A stretch of 64,000 nucleotides of DNA, taken from positions 434,001 through 498,000 of the forward strand of contig JACJYH010000002.1 of assembly GCA_020636195.1 (NCBI GenBank). Direction: 5' to 3'. Shown here piece by piece: positions 18,864 to 28,236 of this stretch. The stretch is from Lewinellaceae bacterium (GTDB lineage Bacteria > Bacteroidota > Bacteroidia > Chitinophagales > Saprospiraceae). Position 1 is the first letter of the stretch; the number at the start of each line of letters is the position of its first letter. The position numbers were made by a program, and so were the translations under genes. The notes beneath the pieces are model-generated. The model worked only from the letters and a program-made list of their open reading frames with translations. It did not search any database and was not told the origin of the DNA.

Positions 18864-21494
18864 TTATTTTAAAAGCAAGACATCACCATATTTTACTATT
18901 GACTGCAGCCCATTGAGTATGTTCAATACATATACGTATACCCCTTCTTCTAGTCTTGGATTTGGGTGCCATCCACTACTTGGGTCACCTACACGACCAT
19001 CACTTTGATTGAAGACTATATTTCCCCATCGATCAAATATTTGTAAAGTATAGGTTGTTGCTCCATTTCCTTTCGGATAAAAGATGGCATTTTCAGAATT
19101 GGAAGCATTCAATGAAATTGCATTGGGCAAGAAAATATTTTGTTTGACAAAAGTGATACTTATTGCAGCTGTTGCGGTACATCCTAGTGTATCTGTGACT
19201 GTCACTGTATATAATCTATCCTGATCATCGGTGATTTTAGGCTCCGCACAATCACTACAATCTAATCCATCAGATGGTGTCCATTCATATGTCAATGGCC
19301 CTTCACTGTACATCACATTCAAGTAAAGTACATTAGAAAAAATGGTATCCGTCATGTCAGTGGTGAAGATAATTGGGCCATCATTTTCAGTGATTTCCAA
19401 TTCTTTTGTATGGATGCATCCGTGACTATCTGTTCCCACAACTTTAATAGTTCCCGGTTCTGAAACATGAATTGTCTCGGATATGCCACCATCGTTCCAG
19501 ATGACATCAGTATGCGGCGAGACAACGGTCAATGTGGTGCTTTCTCCTGCACAAAATGTGGTATCACCTGCTATTACAAGTGGTATCTGCGGAGTGGCTG
19601 ACACATTTATACGGGTGATGATGCTGTCACACATGGCCTGATTCTGTATTGTGTCAGTGTAAACACCCGATGCTATGATTTTAATATTATGGACTAAGAT
19701 GCTGCTTTCGGGACAAATGGATGTGTCAATGTCCATGTATTTTGGTGGTGGTAGGATGGCGATGCGGAATGTATCGCTGGCAGAGCACCCAAATTGATTT
19801 GTAACTGTATATTGATAAGTACCTGATGTGGAAAAGTCTCTTTCCGTACTATTGCTGCCGTCGCTCCAAAGTATGCTGTCTGCGTTGGATACGATTTTTA
19901 CGGATACGATTTGGTCAGGACAAACTATAGTATCATGGATGGCTTGAATGTCCGGTAATGGATTGATCTTAAGTATATTGGATGCAGTATCAAAGCAAAT
20001 CCCGTTTGAGACGATATAATTCAAGACCATGCTATCAGAAGCTGAAATTGGAGGCAGCAGGTTAATTGCATTGAAGTCAGTATCGTAAAACTTACCGTTA
20101 GGGTCAGCATCGCTACTTCTTAGATCTTGTAGTACTAACAATGGCTTGTCAAGGCAAAACTGAAATGTGCTGTCTCTTCCCGCTGATGGTAATGGTCCTG
20201 CAATCCGTATGGTGGCAATAGCGGTGTCACCCACAATGCCATTGTACCAAACTTGGAATCCTATCATAACATCTGTGGTACTCGGATCATTGTCTATTTC
20301 GAGATAGGCTTTTCTGATGGCATATTCATAGTCAGCGATAGAAGTTGAGCCATTATTGATGATGCGCTGCCAGAAATTTGGCCCGGTTTTTAGGAAAAAG
20401 TTTCCGGTTGGGAAGTGCATATACTGTGAAAATCGTGGGTTCAGTATGAAGACGTCTATACTATCTATGGGATATTCATTATTGATGTGTAAGTCTAGGT
20501 CGCTCAATGGTAAAGAAGTGTAAGTGCACAAACTATCGATAAGAAAATCCATATTTGGGGCTGTGCTATCATCTTTGTCCAGGTCGATATACCTCTGGCA
20601 GTCCTCCCACTTTGTGGCATTGAAATGCTGCACATCTCGGATTCTATTTGTTGAGAAATTATCAGAAGAAAGGCCGATATAGTTTTTCCACCGCGTGATT
20701 TGTCCTGTGACCAGATCTACTCGGTCTATCTGTATGGTGTCTCTCTCCCCCATATAAAATTTGTTTTCTAAGGTATAGAGAACAGTACTGTCACAAGCAT
20801 ACTGGTATGAAATGAGATTGGTATCATCAAAGTAACCTAAAGGCGTTAGGTCTCTATCTATGACAAAGGAATTTTCGGTTGGATCATATAAGTCTATATT
20901 GGCAAGATACACGTCACCATCTAAAATAACGTATTTATCTTTATGTTTTACCAATTTTCTTATATACATTTTCGATTCAAAGGGTGTTGTGGCAGCTGCA
21001 TAACTTGGTATTTCTCTTATTAAATTGAATTGAAAATTGTTCACATTCAGAATACCTTTTGTTGCACCACCGATATAGTAAAGTGAATCATTAAGTTGGT
21101 CTATTTGATGAGTATAATGGTATCCATGCCAGAGAACATTGACATTACCCGGGGTCAGGTCTTTGATATAGGTGACCTTGTCAGAAGCAATGTCGTAGGA
21201 GTACAGATCTCCTTCCAGTTCTAGAAAATAGATGGTCTTCTTGTCAGTACTAAAGGCGAAACTGATAATTTCAAAGCTATAACCCGTCATATTGGGATGC
21301 ACAAAGCGGATGGAGTCTAAGCGAAAAAGTAACTGTCTATCACCTGTTTGTATATCAAATTGATACATTTCGTAAAAAGAAGGTATTCTTAGACTACCAT
21401 TCGAATCCCACAAATACGTTTCTTGTGCATCCAGCTGATAGCCGGATGCATTTAGAAACAATATAACGAAAACTCTGATCAGTGTTTTCATCAC
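18864..21494 (-). CDS. Large secreted protein with T9SS type B sorting domain
   Basis: An 876-residue surface or secreted protein. It has a signal peptide ending LDAQ (~residue 23) and a beta-propeller-like N-terminal half with repeated DLYSYDI- and YYIGGATKG-like strands (~25-290). Several Ig/PKD-like beta-sandwich repeats of the form 'ground; VTVTDTLGCTATA' with Cys pairs follow (~490-770). The C-terminal ~85 residues start IFLPNA and contain FDRWGNIVF, the gliding-motility-associated (CHU_C) type B sorting signal. The protein is therefore exported by type IX secretion and displayed at the surface. Repeated Cys and D/E-rich modules suggest an adhesin or structural role; no enzyme motif is visible. 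No operon partner is apparent. Confidence 0.85.
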   Translation of the reverse strand: MMKTLIRVFVILFLNASGYQLDAQETYLWDSNGSLRIPSFYEMYQFDIQTGDRQLLFRLDSIRFVHPNMTGYSFEIISFAFSTDKKTIYFLELEGDLYSYDIASDKVTYIKDLTPGNVNVLWHGYHYTHQIDQLNDSLYYIGGATKGILNVNNFQFNLIREIPSYAAATTPFESKMYIRKLVKHKDKYVILDGDVYLANIDLYDPTENSFVIDRDLTPLGYFDDTNLISYQYACDSTVLYTLENKFYMGERDTIQIDRVDLVTGQITRWKNYIGLSSDNFSTNRIRDVQHFNATKWEDCQRYIDLDKDDSTAPNMDFLIDSLCTYTSLPLSDLDLHINNEYPIDSIDVFILNPRFSQYMHFPTGNFFLKTGPNFWQRIINNGSTSIADYEYAIRKAYLEIDNDPSTTDVMIGFQVWYNGIVGDTAIATIRIAGPLPSAGRDSTFQFCLDKPLLVLQDLRSSDADPNGKFYDTDFNAINLLPPISASDSMVLNYIVSNGICFDTASNILKINPLPDIQAIHDTIVCPDQIVSVKIVSNADSILWSDGSNSTERDFSTSGTYQYTVTNQFGCSASDTFRIAILPPPKYMDIDTSICPESSILVHNIKIIASGVYTDTIQNQAMCDSIITRINVSATPQIPLVIAGDTTFCAGESTTLTVVSPHTDVIWNDGGISETIHVSEPGTIKVVGTDSHGCIHTKELEITENDGPIIFTTDMTDTIFSNVLYLNVMYSEGPLTYEWTPSDGLDCSDCAEPKITDDQDRLYTVTVTDTLGCTATAAISITFVKQNIFLPNAISLNASNSENAIFYPKGNGATTYTLQIFDRWGNIVFNQSDGRVGDPSSGWHPNPRLEEGVYVYVLNILNGLQSIVKYGDVLLLK

Positions 21495-21846
21495 AATGAC
21501 ATTAATGATTTATGAAAACCTTCTGAGTTTGAATATGAGTTATCATATAATTTATTTTGTCTGATTGAATAGACAAAAACGTTTATCAATTTATTATAAA
21601 TTTTTTTGTACATGGTAAATAGTTTAAAAAGATTAAAAGTAATTCATTTAGTTAAACAAACATGATCTCAATGAATTGTAAAAGAAGGAAAATGTAGTGC
21701 CGCTTTAGCTATGATCGTCTTTAATGCAAATATTGCGAAGCAAATATGAGTAAATATTTCTTATTCTCCAATTTTTTTAAGAAAATTCACTTTTTACCAT
21801 AACGCAATGATACACTTCAAATACTTTCAAATCCGTTTATAAATCC
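21495..21846. other. Divergent AT-rich spacer without visible features
   Basis: About 350 bp between the T9SS protein gene and the histidine kinase gene. No ORF, repeat or hairpin of note was found. Confidence 0.45.
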
Positions 21847-21854
21847 TATTTTTG
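21847..21854 (+). promoter_or_regulatory. -7 box TATTTTTG for the histidine kinase
   Basis: TATTTTTG matches TAnnTTTG and ends 12 bp before the ATG at 21867, implying a very short leader. This box argues against the upstream TTG at 21852 as the start. Confidence 0.5.
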
Positions 21855-21866
21855 TGTGTTTATAGC

Positions 21867-23663
21867 ATGATGCGATTTTTAAGACAAGTTATATTATTTA
21901 TTTTCGGTTGGATATATTTTAGCCTTCCTTCCATTTCACAAGCGCAGTTGAAAATGGATAGTACCTATACGTATAGTCAACTGAATCAGATTTTGGAGAA
22001 AGCCCGTTCCACCAATGATCATGCAAAATTGGCAGATGCTTACTTTCTTCTTGCAAATATCGAAGGTGATGTCTTGAATGACTACTTAAAATCGTTTGAA
22101 TACTACAGGCGCTCTATGGAATACTACAAATTGATAGGGAATGATTTAGGATTTAGAAAGGCGAGTTTTGAATATGGGAAGCGATTTTTAGAAGCAGGAT
22201 ATTACGATGCTGCGATTGATAATTTTATTCCATTGATGGAAGAATATGAGAAGTCAAAGGACACGTCTCATATATTGAGCACCTATCTTTACATTCAGCG
22301 CGCTTACCGCGAAAAGAATGATTTTGATAAAGCATCCTACTATATGCGCAAAGCGTGGAAGATTTCCGACCATTGGAAAAAAGACTTCACTGCCTATCAA
22401 AATCTACTCAGTGAAAGGGTTTTGTTTTTTGAACAGATGTACGAATTGGATAGTGCTCTTGTGTTTGCTTATAAGTTGCTGGAAATCAGTGAGAAAAAAG
22501 AAGATATCACCTTGGGTGCCATGAGTTTGTACCATATTGGATATATCAATTTTCTGAATAAGTCATTTAGTCTGTCTGAAAAATACCTAAAAAAAAGCGA
22601 AGACATACTGCCCATAAAACCATACGACGAACAGAGAAAAACCCTCTATATTACACTAGCAAACACTTTTTCCGAGCTCAAAAATCACGCATCAGCGTAT
22701 AAGTATTTGCGTAAATACACCTTACTGAATGACAGTATATTGAATAAAAATAGGATAGAATCACTCAATAATTTTGCCTTGAAGTATGGGACCAAAGACA
22801 TCAAATCAAACATAGAGTTGCTGAAAATAGACAAGCAAATCGCAGAAGAGAAAAATGTCACACAGCGCAGATTGTTGTACCTATTGGCGATAGGTTTATT
22901 GATTGTATTGTTTACGTCATATTATATCGTAAAAATGTATGATCAGCGCCTTCAAAAAGACAAGATCATCAGCCTACAAAAAGAAGAAATCAACCACCAA
23001 AAAATTAGAGAACTGGAAGATAATCTCAAAATCAGCAGCATGAGATCCGTGATAGAAGGTCAAGAGATAGAGCGAGAAAGGGTTGCTAAAGATTTGCATG
23101 ATTCCTTAGGAGGTATGTTGAGTACTATAAAACTCCAATTTGATGGTGTAATGTCTCATCATAAAGTTTTGCATGAAGATGAAGGTTATGTGAAGGCATT
23201 CAATTTGCTGGATTCAGCAGTTTCCGAGGTCAGGAATATTTCAAGAGACCTTCAGCCGAGTTCGTTACAAAACTTAGGCTTGATACCGGCTTTGAATGAT
23301 TTGATCAATAGGTTTGATGATGAGAAATTCCCCGTCATTGACTTTCAGTACTATGATGTGCCTCAGAAAATAGATAAAATGATTGCGATCACTATCTATA
23401 GAATTGTGCAAGAGCTGATCACCAATACCATCAAACATGCACAAGCTAGTGAAATATTGATCCAGCTCAATTTTGATGATAACGATGTTGTTCTACAATA
23501 CGAAGATGATGGGATAGGTATAGATCCTAGGAAAGTTGGACACCATGGAATGGGTTTGGAAAATATAAAATCCAGAGTCAACTACCTGCATGGCCAAATC
23601 ACGGTGGACTCAAATCATGGTGAAGGATTCTCAGTGATGATCAGATTAAAATGTCCCGAGTAA
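21867..23663 (+). CDS. Orphan sensor histidine kinase, TPR sensor, HisKA_3 type (NarL/LuxR partner class)
   Basis: A 598-residue protein with a signal peptide or first helix (ending ISQAQ). TPR repeats cover ~35-310, for example DAYFLLANIEGD and SLYHIGYINF, and a single membrane helix lies near 330. A coiled coil precedes the HisKA_3 dimerisation domain, whose phospho-acceptor is His411 in AKDLHDSLGG. The HATPase domain (~480-595) has its N box in QELITNTIKHA and its G box in DDGIGI and HGMGLENI. Kinases of this class normally phosphorylate LuxR/NarL-type response regulators. None is encoded nearby, so the partner is elsewhere. TPR sensors in Bacteroidota are periplasmic and their ligands unknown. 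Confidence 0.9.
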   Translation: MMRFLRQVILFIFGWIYFSLPSISQAQLKMDSTYTYSQLNQILEKARSTNDHAKLADAYFLLANIEGDVLNDYLKSFEYYRRSMEYYKLIGNDLGFRKASFEYGKRFLEAGYYDAAIDNFIPLMEEYEKSKDTSHILSTYLYIQRAYREKNDFDKASYYMRKAWKISDHWKKDFTAYQNLLSERVLFFEQMYELDSALVFAYKLLEISEKKEDITLGAMSLYHIGYINFLNKSFSLSEKYLKKSEDILPIKPYDEQRKTLYITLANTFSELKNHASAYKYLRKYTLLNDSILNKNRIESLNNFALKYGTKDIKSNIELLKIDKQIAEEKNVTQRRLLYLLAIGLLIVLFTSYYIVKMYDQRLQKDKIISLQKEEINHQKIRELEDNLKISSMRSVIEGQEIERERVAKDLHDSLGGMLSTIKLQFDGVMSHHKVLHEDEGYVKAFNLLDSAVSEVRNISRDLQPSSLQNLGLIPALNDLINRFDDEKFPVIDFQYYDVPQKIDKMIAITIYRIVQELITNTIKHAQASEILIQLNFDDNDVVLQYEDDGIGIDPRKVGHHGMGLENIKSRVNYLHGQITVDSNHGEGFSVMIRLKCPE

Positions 23664-23674
23664 TCTTGTAAAAC

Positions 23675-23732
23675 AAAATTAAATTTTGTTAGATAAGTTA
23701 TAATAAGCCTTATTTAAAATTAAATTCTGTTA
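23675..23732 (+). repeat. Direct repeat pair, 17 bp, 41-bp period
   Basis: AAAATTAAATTTTGTTA at 23675-23691 recurs with one mismatch at 23716-23732. The first copy sits inside a perfect palindrome (AACAAAATT-A-AATTTTGTT, 23672-23690) right after the histidine kinase stop. The 41-bp period is about four helical turns, as for tandem regulator sites ahead of the promoter at 23752-23779. AT-richness makes chance possible. Confidence 0.35.
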
Positions 23733-23751
23733 ATTTATGGTTAAACTTTAT

Positions 23752-23779
23752 TTTGTATTTTATTTCTGTCATACCTTTG
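23752..23779 (+). promoter_or_regulatory. Orphan promoter (-33 TTTG, -7 TACCTTTG)
   Basis: TTTG at 23752-23755 and TACCTTTG at 23772-23779 have a 16-nt spacer. No ORF follows before the terminator at 23878-23913. Confidence 0.55.
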
Positions 23780-23785
23780 TGCTAT

Positions 23786-23913
23786 CAAAATCTAATTAAA
23801 GGCTTTACAGAAGCGTTAAATAAAGTTTGATTGTAATAAAATTTGTTTTTTAATAATAAGGTGATTTGTTAGTTAATAAAAAGACGTAAAGGTTCATTCC
23901 TTGCGTCTTTTTT
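23786..23913 (+). ncRNA. Candidate small RNA (promoter to terminator, no ORF)
   Basis: A transcript of about 130 nt is predicted between the promoter at 23772-23779 and a strong terminator at 23878-23913. In the terminator, AAAGACGTAAAGG pairs with CCTTGCGTCTTT around TTCATT and a run of T follows. The region holds no ORF with a plausible start and lies between two coding genes on the same strand. The downstream subtilase has its own promoter after the terminator. I do not recognise the RNA as a known family. It could also be the leftover leader of a lost gene. Confidence 0.45.
23878..23913 (+). terminator. Rho-independent terminator of the candidate small RNA
   Basis: The stem pairs A-rich AAAAAGACG with CGTCTTTTT plus GG with CC, with one bulge, loop TTCATT, followed by seven T residues. 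Confidence 0.75.
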
Positions 23914-23994
23914 ATTTTATGCACCCAAAAGGAATTTGCACGACCTTCTTATGATTTCTTTATCCGGAGATGTATTTCCCTTTCATACAAATGG

Positions 23995-24023
23995 TTGAAA
24001 ATTGAAATATATTGGTATCTTTA
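23995..24023 (+). promoter_or_regulatory. Probable promoter of the subtilase (-7 TATCTTTA)
   Basis: TTG at 23995-23997 and TATCTTTA at 24016-24023 (one mismatch to TAnnTTTG) are 18 nt apart, 20 bp ahead of the ATG at 24044. Confidence 0.4.
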
Positions 24024-24043
24024 CGGAATACTAATATTATAAT

Positions 24044-25780
24044 ATGAGAATTGGAGTATTCTTTCATTGTCTTTTATTCAGCGTGTATTTTTTTGGAAGT
24101 GTACAGGCACAGTGTATTGAAAAGATTGATCCTGTTTGCATAAGTATTGGAAAAGATAATAAGGACATTTCTTATCTAGTTTTTTTGGATAATAAAGCGG
24201 ATTTTTCCCCATCAAAATCATTTTCAAAAAAGGCAAAAGCCAATTTTGTGTACAATGCATTGATCAAGCAAGCAGATAATTCCCAACCCGGTTTGATTGC
24301 ATTTTTAAAGGGAAATCATGTAGATTATAGACCATTTTACGTAGTAAATGCCATTTTAGTGACTTCAGATCTAGCAAGCCTATATCAAATTGCGTGTAGA
24401 AATGACGTCACTTCTATTGTCTATGACAGTGATATCAAATTAGAGAATTATGTTGAAGATCGACTTCCAAAGTCTGAAAGGTCTATGTTTCCTGAATGGG
24501 GAATTTCTAAAATTATGGCAGACAGTGTCTGGAAATTGGGCTATAAAGGTCAAGGTGTTGTCGTCGGCAGTTTGGATACAGGTGTGGATTGGGAAGTTTC
24601 TCCCCTAAAATCAAAATACAGAGGGTATGTAAGTGACGATGCTGCGGATCACTCGATCAGTTGGCACGATGCCATTCATGAGATCAATGAACACTACCCG
24701 GATACCATTCCCAATCCATGCGGGCTTTCTACAACTATACCATGCGATGATCTTAACCATGGCACCCATACCGTAGGTACTATGGTAGGGCAAGATTCTG
24801 CTAATATCATCGGTGTAGCACCTGATGCAAAATGGGTGGCTTGCCGAAACATGGATAGAGGTTGGGGTAAGCTTTCTACATATATAGAGTGTTTTGAGTG
24901 GATGCTAGCTCCATATTCTGAAGGATTAGATCCCGATCCAAGTAAATCCCCTGACATCATCAATAATTCATACTATTGCTCACAGGAAGAAGGATGCGGG
25001 CTTGAGGCATTTATGGTCATGGAAATGGTTGTAAAAACACTGCAAGCTTCAGGAATTTTTGTATCGGTTTCTGCGGGTAATGAAGGTCCCAAATGTGGAA
25101 CTGTTACAGGGCCTCCCGGATTTTTTGAATCATCTTTTTCCATAGGTGCTACTGATGAGACTGACATTATTGCAGGATTTAGCAGTAGAGGTCCCGTCGT
25201 GATAGATAGTAGTTTTAGAATAAAACCTAATGTAGTTGCTCCCGGTGTCAGAGTTCGCTCCGTGATAAAAAATGGGTTCTTTGCTTCATATGGAGGAACC
25301 AGTATGTCATCACCCCACAATGCGGGTGTGGTAGCGCTGATGCTTTCAGCAAATCCTTCACTTGCCGGTCATGTGGACATCATTGCAAATATTTTGGAGC
25401 AGACTGCAGTTCCTCTAACCATACCAGATACATGCCTAGGATATTCAGGCTTAGAGGTGCCAAATCCTTTTTATGGTTATGGAAGGATTAATGCGCTTGA
25501 AGCCGTGAAAGCGGCTATTACCACCGAAGTGAAGGAAGTTGAGATTTTCGATGTTGATGTTTTGGTATATCCTAATCCTGCTTCTAGTATCGTATTTGTC
25601 CAATCCAAGAAATTAATGGACAATGTGACGGTATTTGATGCATTGGGTCATGTGGTATTGAACCAAGATGTGGATGCAATCTACACCTCATTGGATTTTT
25701 CTTCAGTTGCTCAAGGTTTGTACTTTGTGAGGATAAAATTGGGAGATCAATATCTGACTAAAGCCATTCTTAAGGAATGA
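24044..25780 (+). CDS. Secreted subtilisin-like serine protease (S8) with T9SS type A sorting domain
   Basis: A 578-residue protease. The signal peptide ends VQAQ (~residue 24), a propeptide-like segment covers ~25-145 and the S8 catalytic domain ~150-490. The triad is Asp178 (SLDTGVDWE), His239 (NHGTHTVGT) and Ser420 (GGTSMSSPH), with the oxyanion Asn in SAGNEGP. The last ~75 residues start VLVYPNPAS and carry the type A T9SS sorting signal, so the enzyme is exported to the cell surface or medium. Paired Cys in the catalytic domain suggest stabilising disulfides. The likely role is degradation of external protein; no inhibitor or partner gene is adjacent. Confidence 0.93.
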   Translation: MRIGVFFHCLLFSVYFFGSVQAQCIEKIDPVCISIGKDNKDISYLVFLDNKADFSPSKSFSKKAKANFVYNALIKQADNSQPGLIAFLKGNHVDYRPFYVVNAILVTSDLASLYQIACRNDVTSIVYDSDIKLENYVEDRLPKSERSMFPEWGISKIMADSVWKLGYKGQGVVVGSLDTGVDWEVSPLKSKYRGYVSDDAADHSISWHDAIHEINEHYPDTIPNPCGLSTTIPCDDLNHGTHTVGTMVGQDSANIIGVAPDAKWVACRNMDRGWGKLSTYIECFEWMLAPYSEGLDPDPSKSPDIINNSYYCSQEEGCGLEAFMVMEMVVKTLQASGIFVSVSAGNEGPKCGTVTGPPGFFESSFSIGATDETDIIAGFSSRGPVVIDSSFRIKPNVVAPGVRVRSVIKNGFFASYGGTSMSSPHNAGVVALMLSANPSLAGHVDIIANILEQTAVPLTIPDTCLGYSGLEVPNPFYGYGRINALEAVKAAITTEVKEVEIFDVDVLVYPNPASSIVFVQSKKLMDNVTVFDALGHVVLNQDVDAIYTSLDFSSVAQGLYFVRIKLGDQYLTKAILKE

Positions 25781-25794
25781 AAATGACTTTGTAG

Positions 25795-26832
25795 ATGGAT
25801 CACAAAGCTCAAAGTAATTCTAACAATCTATTCAGAAAGCTGGGCATCTTTATAGCCATTGGAATCTGTGTGCATATATTATTCGTCCTTTACACTACGG
25901 ATAGGGAAATGTTGCAGACGGTGAAGACGCTACATCTACGTTATATTTTTCTAATTATGGTACTCATGGCGATTCCGTGGTTAGGATATGCGTTTAGGGT
26001 GTGGTTTTGGTCCAAGTTTTTTGGCGAGAAGATTGGCTATTTGGACTGTTTAAAAATTGTTGTTACTGCAGAAGTGGCGTCAGCATTAAGTCCAACAGCT
26101 GTTGGTGGTGCACCTGTCAAAGCGGCGTTATTACTGAATAGAGGTTTCATGGCTAAAAACGTAGGATTTTTATTGACATACGGCATGATAGAAGACTTGG
26201 TTTTTTATACATTGGGATTGATATTGTCCACATTTTTTTCTGAAGCATTAGTGATGAAAGTAGCGCATTCCGTAGGAAATTTCGTTCACGTAAATATCAT
26301 TCCTTTAGCTATTCTAATTTTTTTAGTTGGTCTGTATTTGTTTTTGTATTACAATAAAAAACTTCCCAAATTTTTTAAACTTGGAAACTACCTTCCAAAA
26401 ACATACTATGCTAGGTTTTATAAATTTAAGTCTAATTTACTGGCTAGTCTGACAGAGATGAAGTCAGCATTTGGGATGGCATTGAAGCATGGAAAGTGGC
26501 GAATGTTTTTTAGTTTTTCGATTCTTTTACTTCAATGGCTTTCAAAATTCACAGTATTACTGGTGTTATTGCACGCTTTTCATATAGATTTTGATGTGAT
26601 TCAGGTGTATGTAAGGCAGTGGTTTGTCTATATCACCATGCTTTTTATACCAACACCCGGTGCAAGTGGGGGAGCGGAAGCTTCATTTTTATTGATTTTT
26701 GGACACAGTATTCCATCAAAACTTTCGTATTTAGTAGTTTCTATGTGGCGCTTTTTCACATATTATTATGTCTTGATAAGTGCACTTGTGATTTACTTGG
26801 GTATCAGTTATAGAGATCAAATCTCAAAATGA
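25795..26832 (+). CDS. Lysylphosphatidylglycerol synthase TM-region / UPF0104 family flippase-like protein
   Basis: A 345-residue inner-membrane protein with about eight helices. It has the family motif SPTAVGGAPVKAALL near residue 105 and a second glycine-rich re-entrant motif TPGASGGAEASF near 290. These are the hallmarks of the MprF N-terminal / AglD / YbhN group of proposed lipid flippases. The soluble aminoacyl-transferase half of MprF is absent. It begins 14 bp after the subtilase stop, so it may share that transcript. Its last 9 bp overlap the converging Omp85 gene. Substrate unknown. Confidence 0.82.
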   Translation: MDHKAQSNSNNLFRKLGIFIAIGICVHILFVLYTTDREMLQTVKTLHLRYIFLIMVLMAIPWLGYAFRVWFWSKFFGEKIGYLDCLKIVVTAEVASALSPTAVGGAPVKAALLLNRGFMAKNVGFLLTYGMIEDLVFYTLGLILSTFFSEALVMKVAHSVGNFVHVNIIPLAILIFLVGLYLFLYYNKKLPKFFKLGNYLPKTYYARFYKFKSNLLASLTEMKSAFGMALKHGKWRMFFSFSILLLQWLSKFTVLLVLLHAFHIDFDVIQVYVRQWFVYITMLFIPTPGASGGAEASFLLIFGHSIPSKLSYLVVSMWRFFTYYYVLISALVIYLGISYRDQISK

Positions 26833-28230
26833 CATCAATGCTTCAAAATACCAAGCCTTCTGGCCCAATTTATTGATACCATATGAAACGCTTATTGTTG
26901 CAATATTGTACAAAATGAAATCCACACCAGGACCATAACCGTATTGAACGTTATTAGAAAGTGGGTTGATTTCCCCAAAATATGGATCATTGGCATATCC
27001 TACATCAAAACCAAACTTTACAAATGATTTTAGATTGAAGGTCTTAAATTGTCTTGGCATCCAATTTTTAAACCGATGATCAAAGTTTAATACTTTGTAA
27101 GTCAATGCATTATTTAATACCACAAAATCTTTGGCTTCCATGACATAGAGTTGATATCCCAATATGCTATACTTGCTGTAGCCAATGCCTTTATACAAGT
27201 AGTATGGGATTGGTTTTGACTGTGCATTGAATTTGAAATGGAGTCCATTGGAAAGGAATAGGTTCTTCATCAATGGAGCAAAAGTCTCTAATGACATGCT
27301 TAATGCAGTGGTTTGCACTTCATCTGAAAATCCCTCATGCTTGAACACAAACTCTCCTCTGATGCCATTAGTCGGATACAAAGGATAAGTGGTTTTGTCC
27401 GCTTTTATTATATATTCCACGTCCAAAATAGATAGTTTCTTCTGATTTGGGGCAAAATAATTGGGATTCAATTGGATGTCAAATGCTTCTCCAATCTTGG
27501 CCATCGTGAAACCTAGGGAAAATTTTTGAAAGATATATATGGAGCTTCTATTTTGAATACCTATTCTGGCTTTGAGTTGGGTGAAAATTGGTTTTTCGCC
27601 TTCATATTTGTAAAAATTCAATATGTTATCCTTTGAAATATAACCAAACTCTTTGTTGGTAGCGTAGAGGACATTGGCCGAAAGGCCCCATCTTTTAAAA
27701 ACATTGGGATACTCGTACACAAATTCATATTTTGAAGTGTAACCTCCGTGTAATTTGAGCGAAAGGGCGTCATTTCTCCCTGTAAGATTGATATGTTTTA
27801 AACCGATGCCGTAATTTAGCCTATCGATACTGTAATTAAATTCCTTGCGCCATACATTGAAATTCCGATCTGCCAGCTCTAAAATGGGATATGGATAGAT
27901 GTACCAATTTTCCTGTACTGTAATATATATGTCAATGAAGTTATGTGTGCTGTCCCAGTTTTTTATGTTGATATTGGACTTTGTAAATAGATTTAATGAT
28001 TCTAATCTTCCATTATTTTTCAACATAACAGCAGAAAGGTCTTCAAATCTTATGGAATCTCCCTCTTTGAAATCTAATTCTTGAAGGATGACAAATTTTT
28101 TTGTCTTCACATTGCCTGATACTTCGATGTGGCGAATGGTCAGAAAAGTGGATTGACTCCAACCACTATTGTTGGACAGAAGGAGGCAAACCAACCCGCT
28201 AAAAAACATTTTCGCAGCAAGGAACCGCAT
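26824..28230 (-). CDS. Omp85/BamA-like outer-membrane protein with a single POTRA domain
   Basis: A 468-residue outer-membrane protein. The signal peptide ends GWSQ (~residue 26). One POTRA domain (~30-115) contains HIEVSGNVKTKKFVILQEL, and a 16-strand-type Omp85 barrel follows, ending in a C-terminal aromatic residue (EALMSF). BamA itself has five POTRA domains, so this is an accessory member, perhaps of the TamA or lipid-transport kind. It is the last gene of a three-gene operon with the CBS and TM2 proteins (6 and 12 bp gaps). Its role in that group is unknown. Confidence 0.8.
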   Translation of the reverse strand: MRFLAAKMFFSGLVCLLLSNNSGWSQSTFLTIRHIEVSGNVKTKKFVILQELDFKEGDSIRFEDLSAVMLKNNGRLESLNLFTKSNINIKNWDSTHNFIDIYITVQENWYIYPYPILELADRNFNVWRKEFNYSIDRLNYGIGLKHINLTGRNDALSLKLHGGYTSKYEFVYEYPNVFKRWGLSANVLYATNKEFGYISKDNILNFYKYEGEKPIFTQLKARIGIQNRSSIYIFQKFSLGFTMAKIGEAFDIQLNPNYFAPNQKKLSILDVEYIIKADKTTYPLYPTNGIRGEFVFKHEGFSDEVQTTALSMSLETFAPLMKNLFLSNGLHFKFNAQSKPIPYYLYKGIGYSKYSILGYQLYVMEAKDFVVLNNALTYKVLNFDHRFKNWMPRQFKTFNLKSFVKFGFDVGYANDPYFGEINPLSNNVQYGYGPGVDFILYNIATISVSYGINKLGQKAWYFEALMSF

Positions 28231-28236
28231 GCGATA

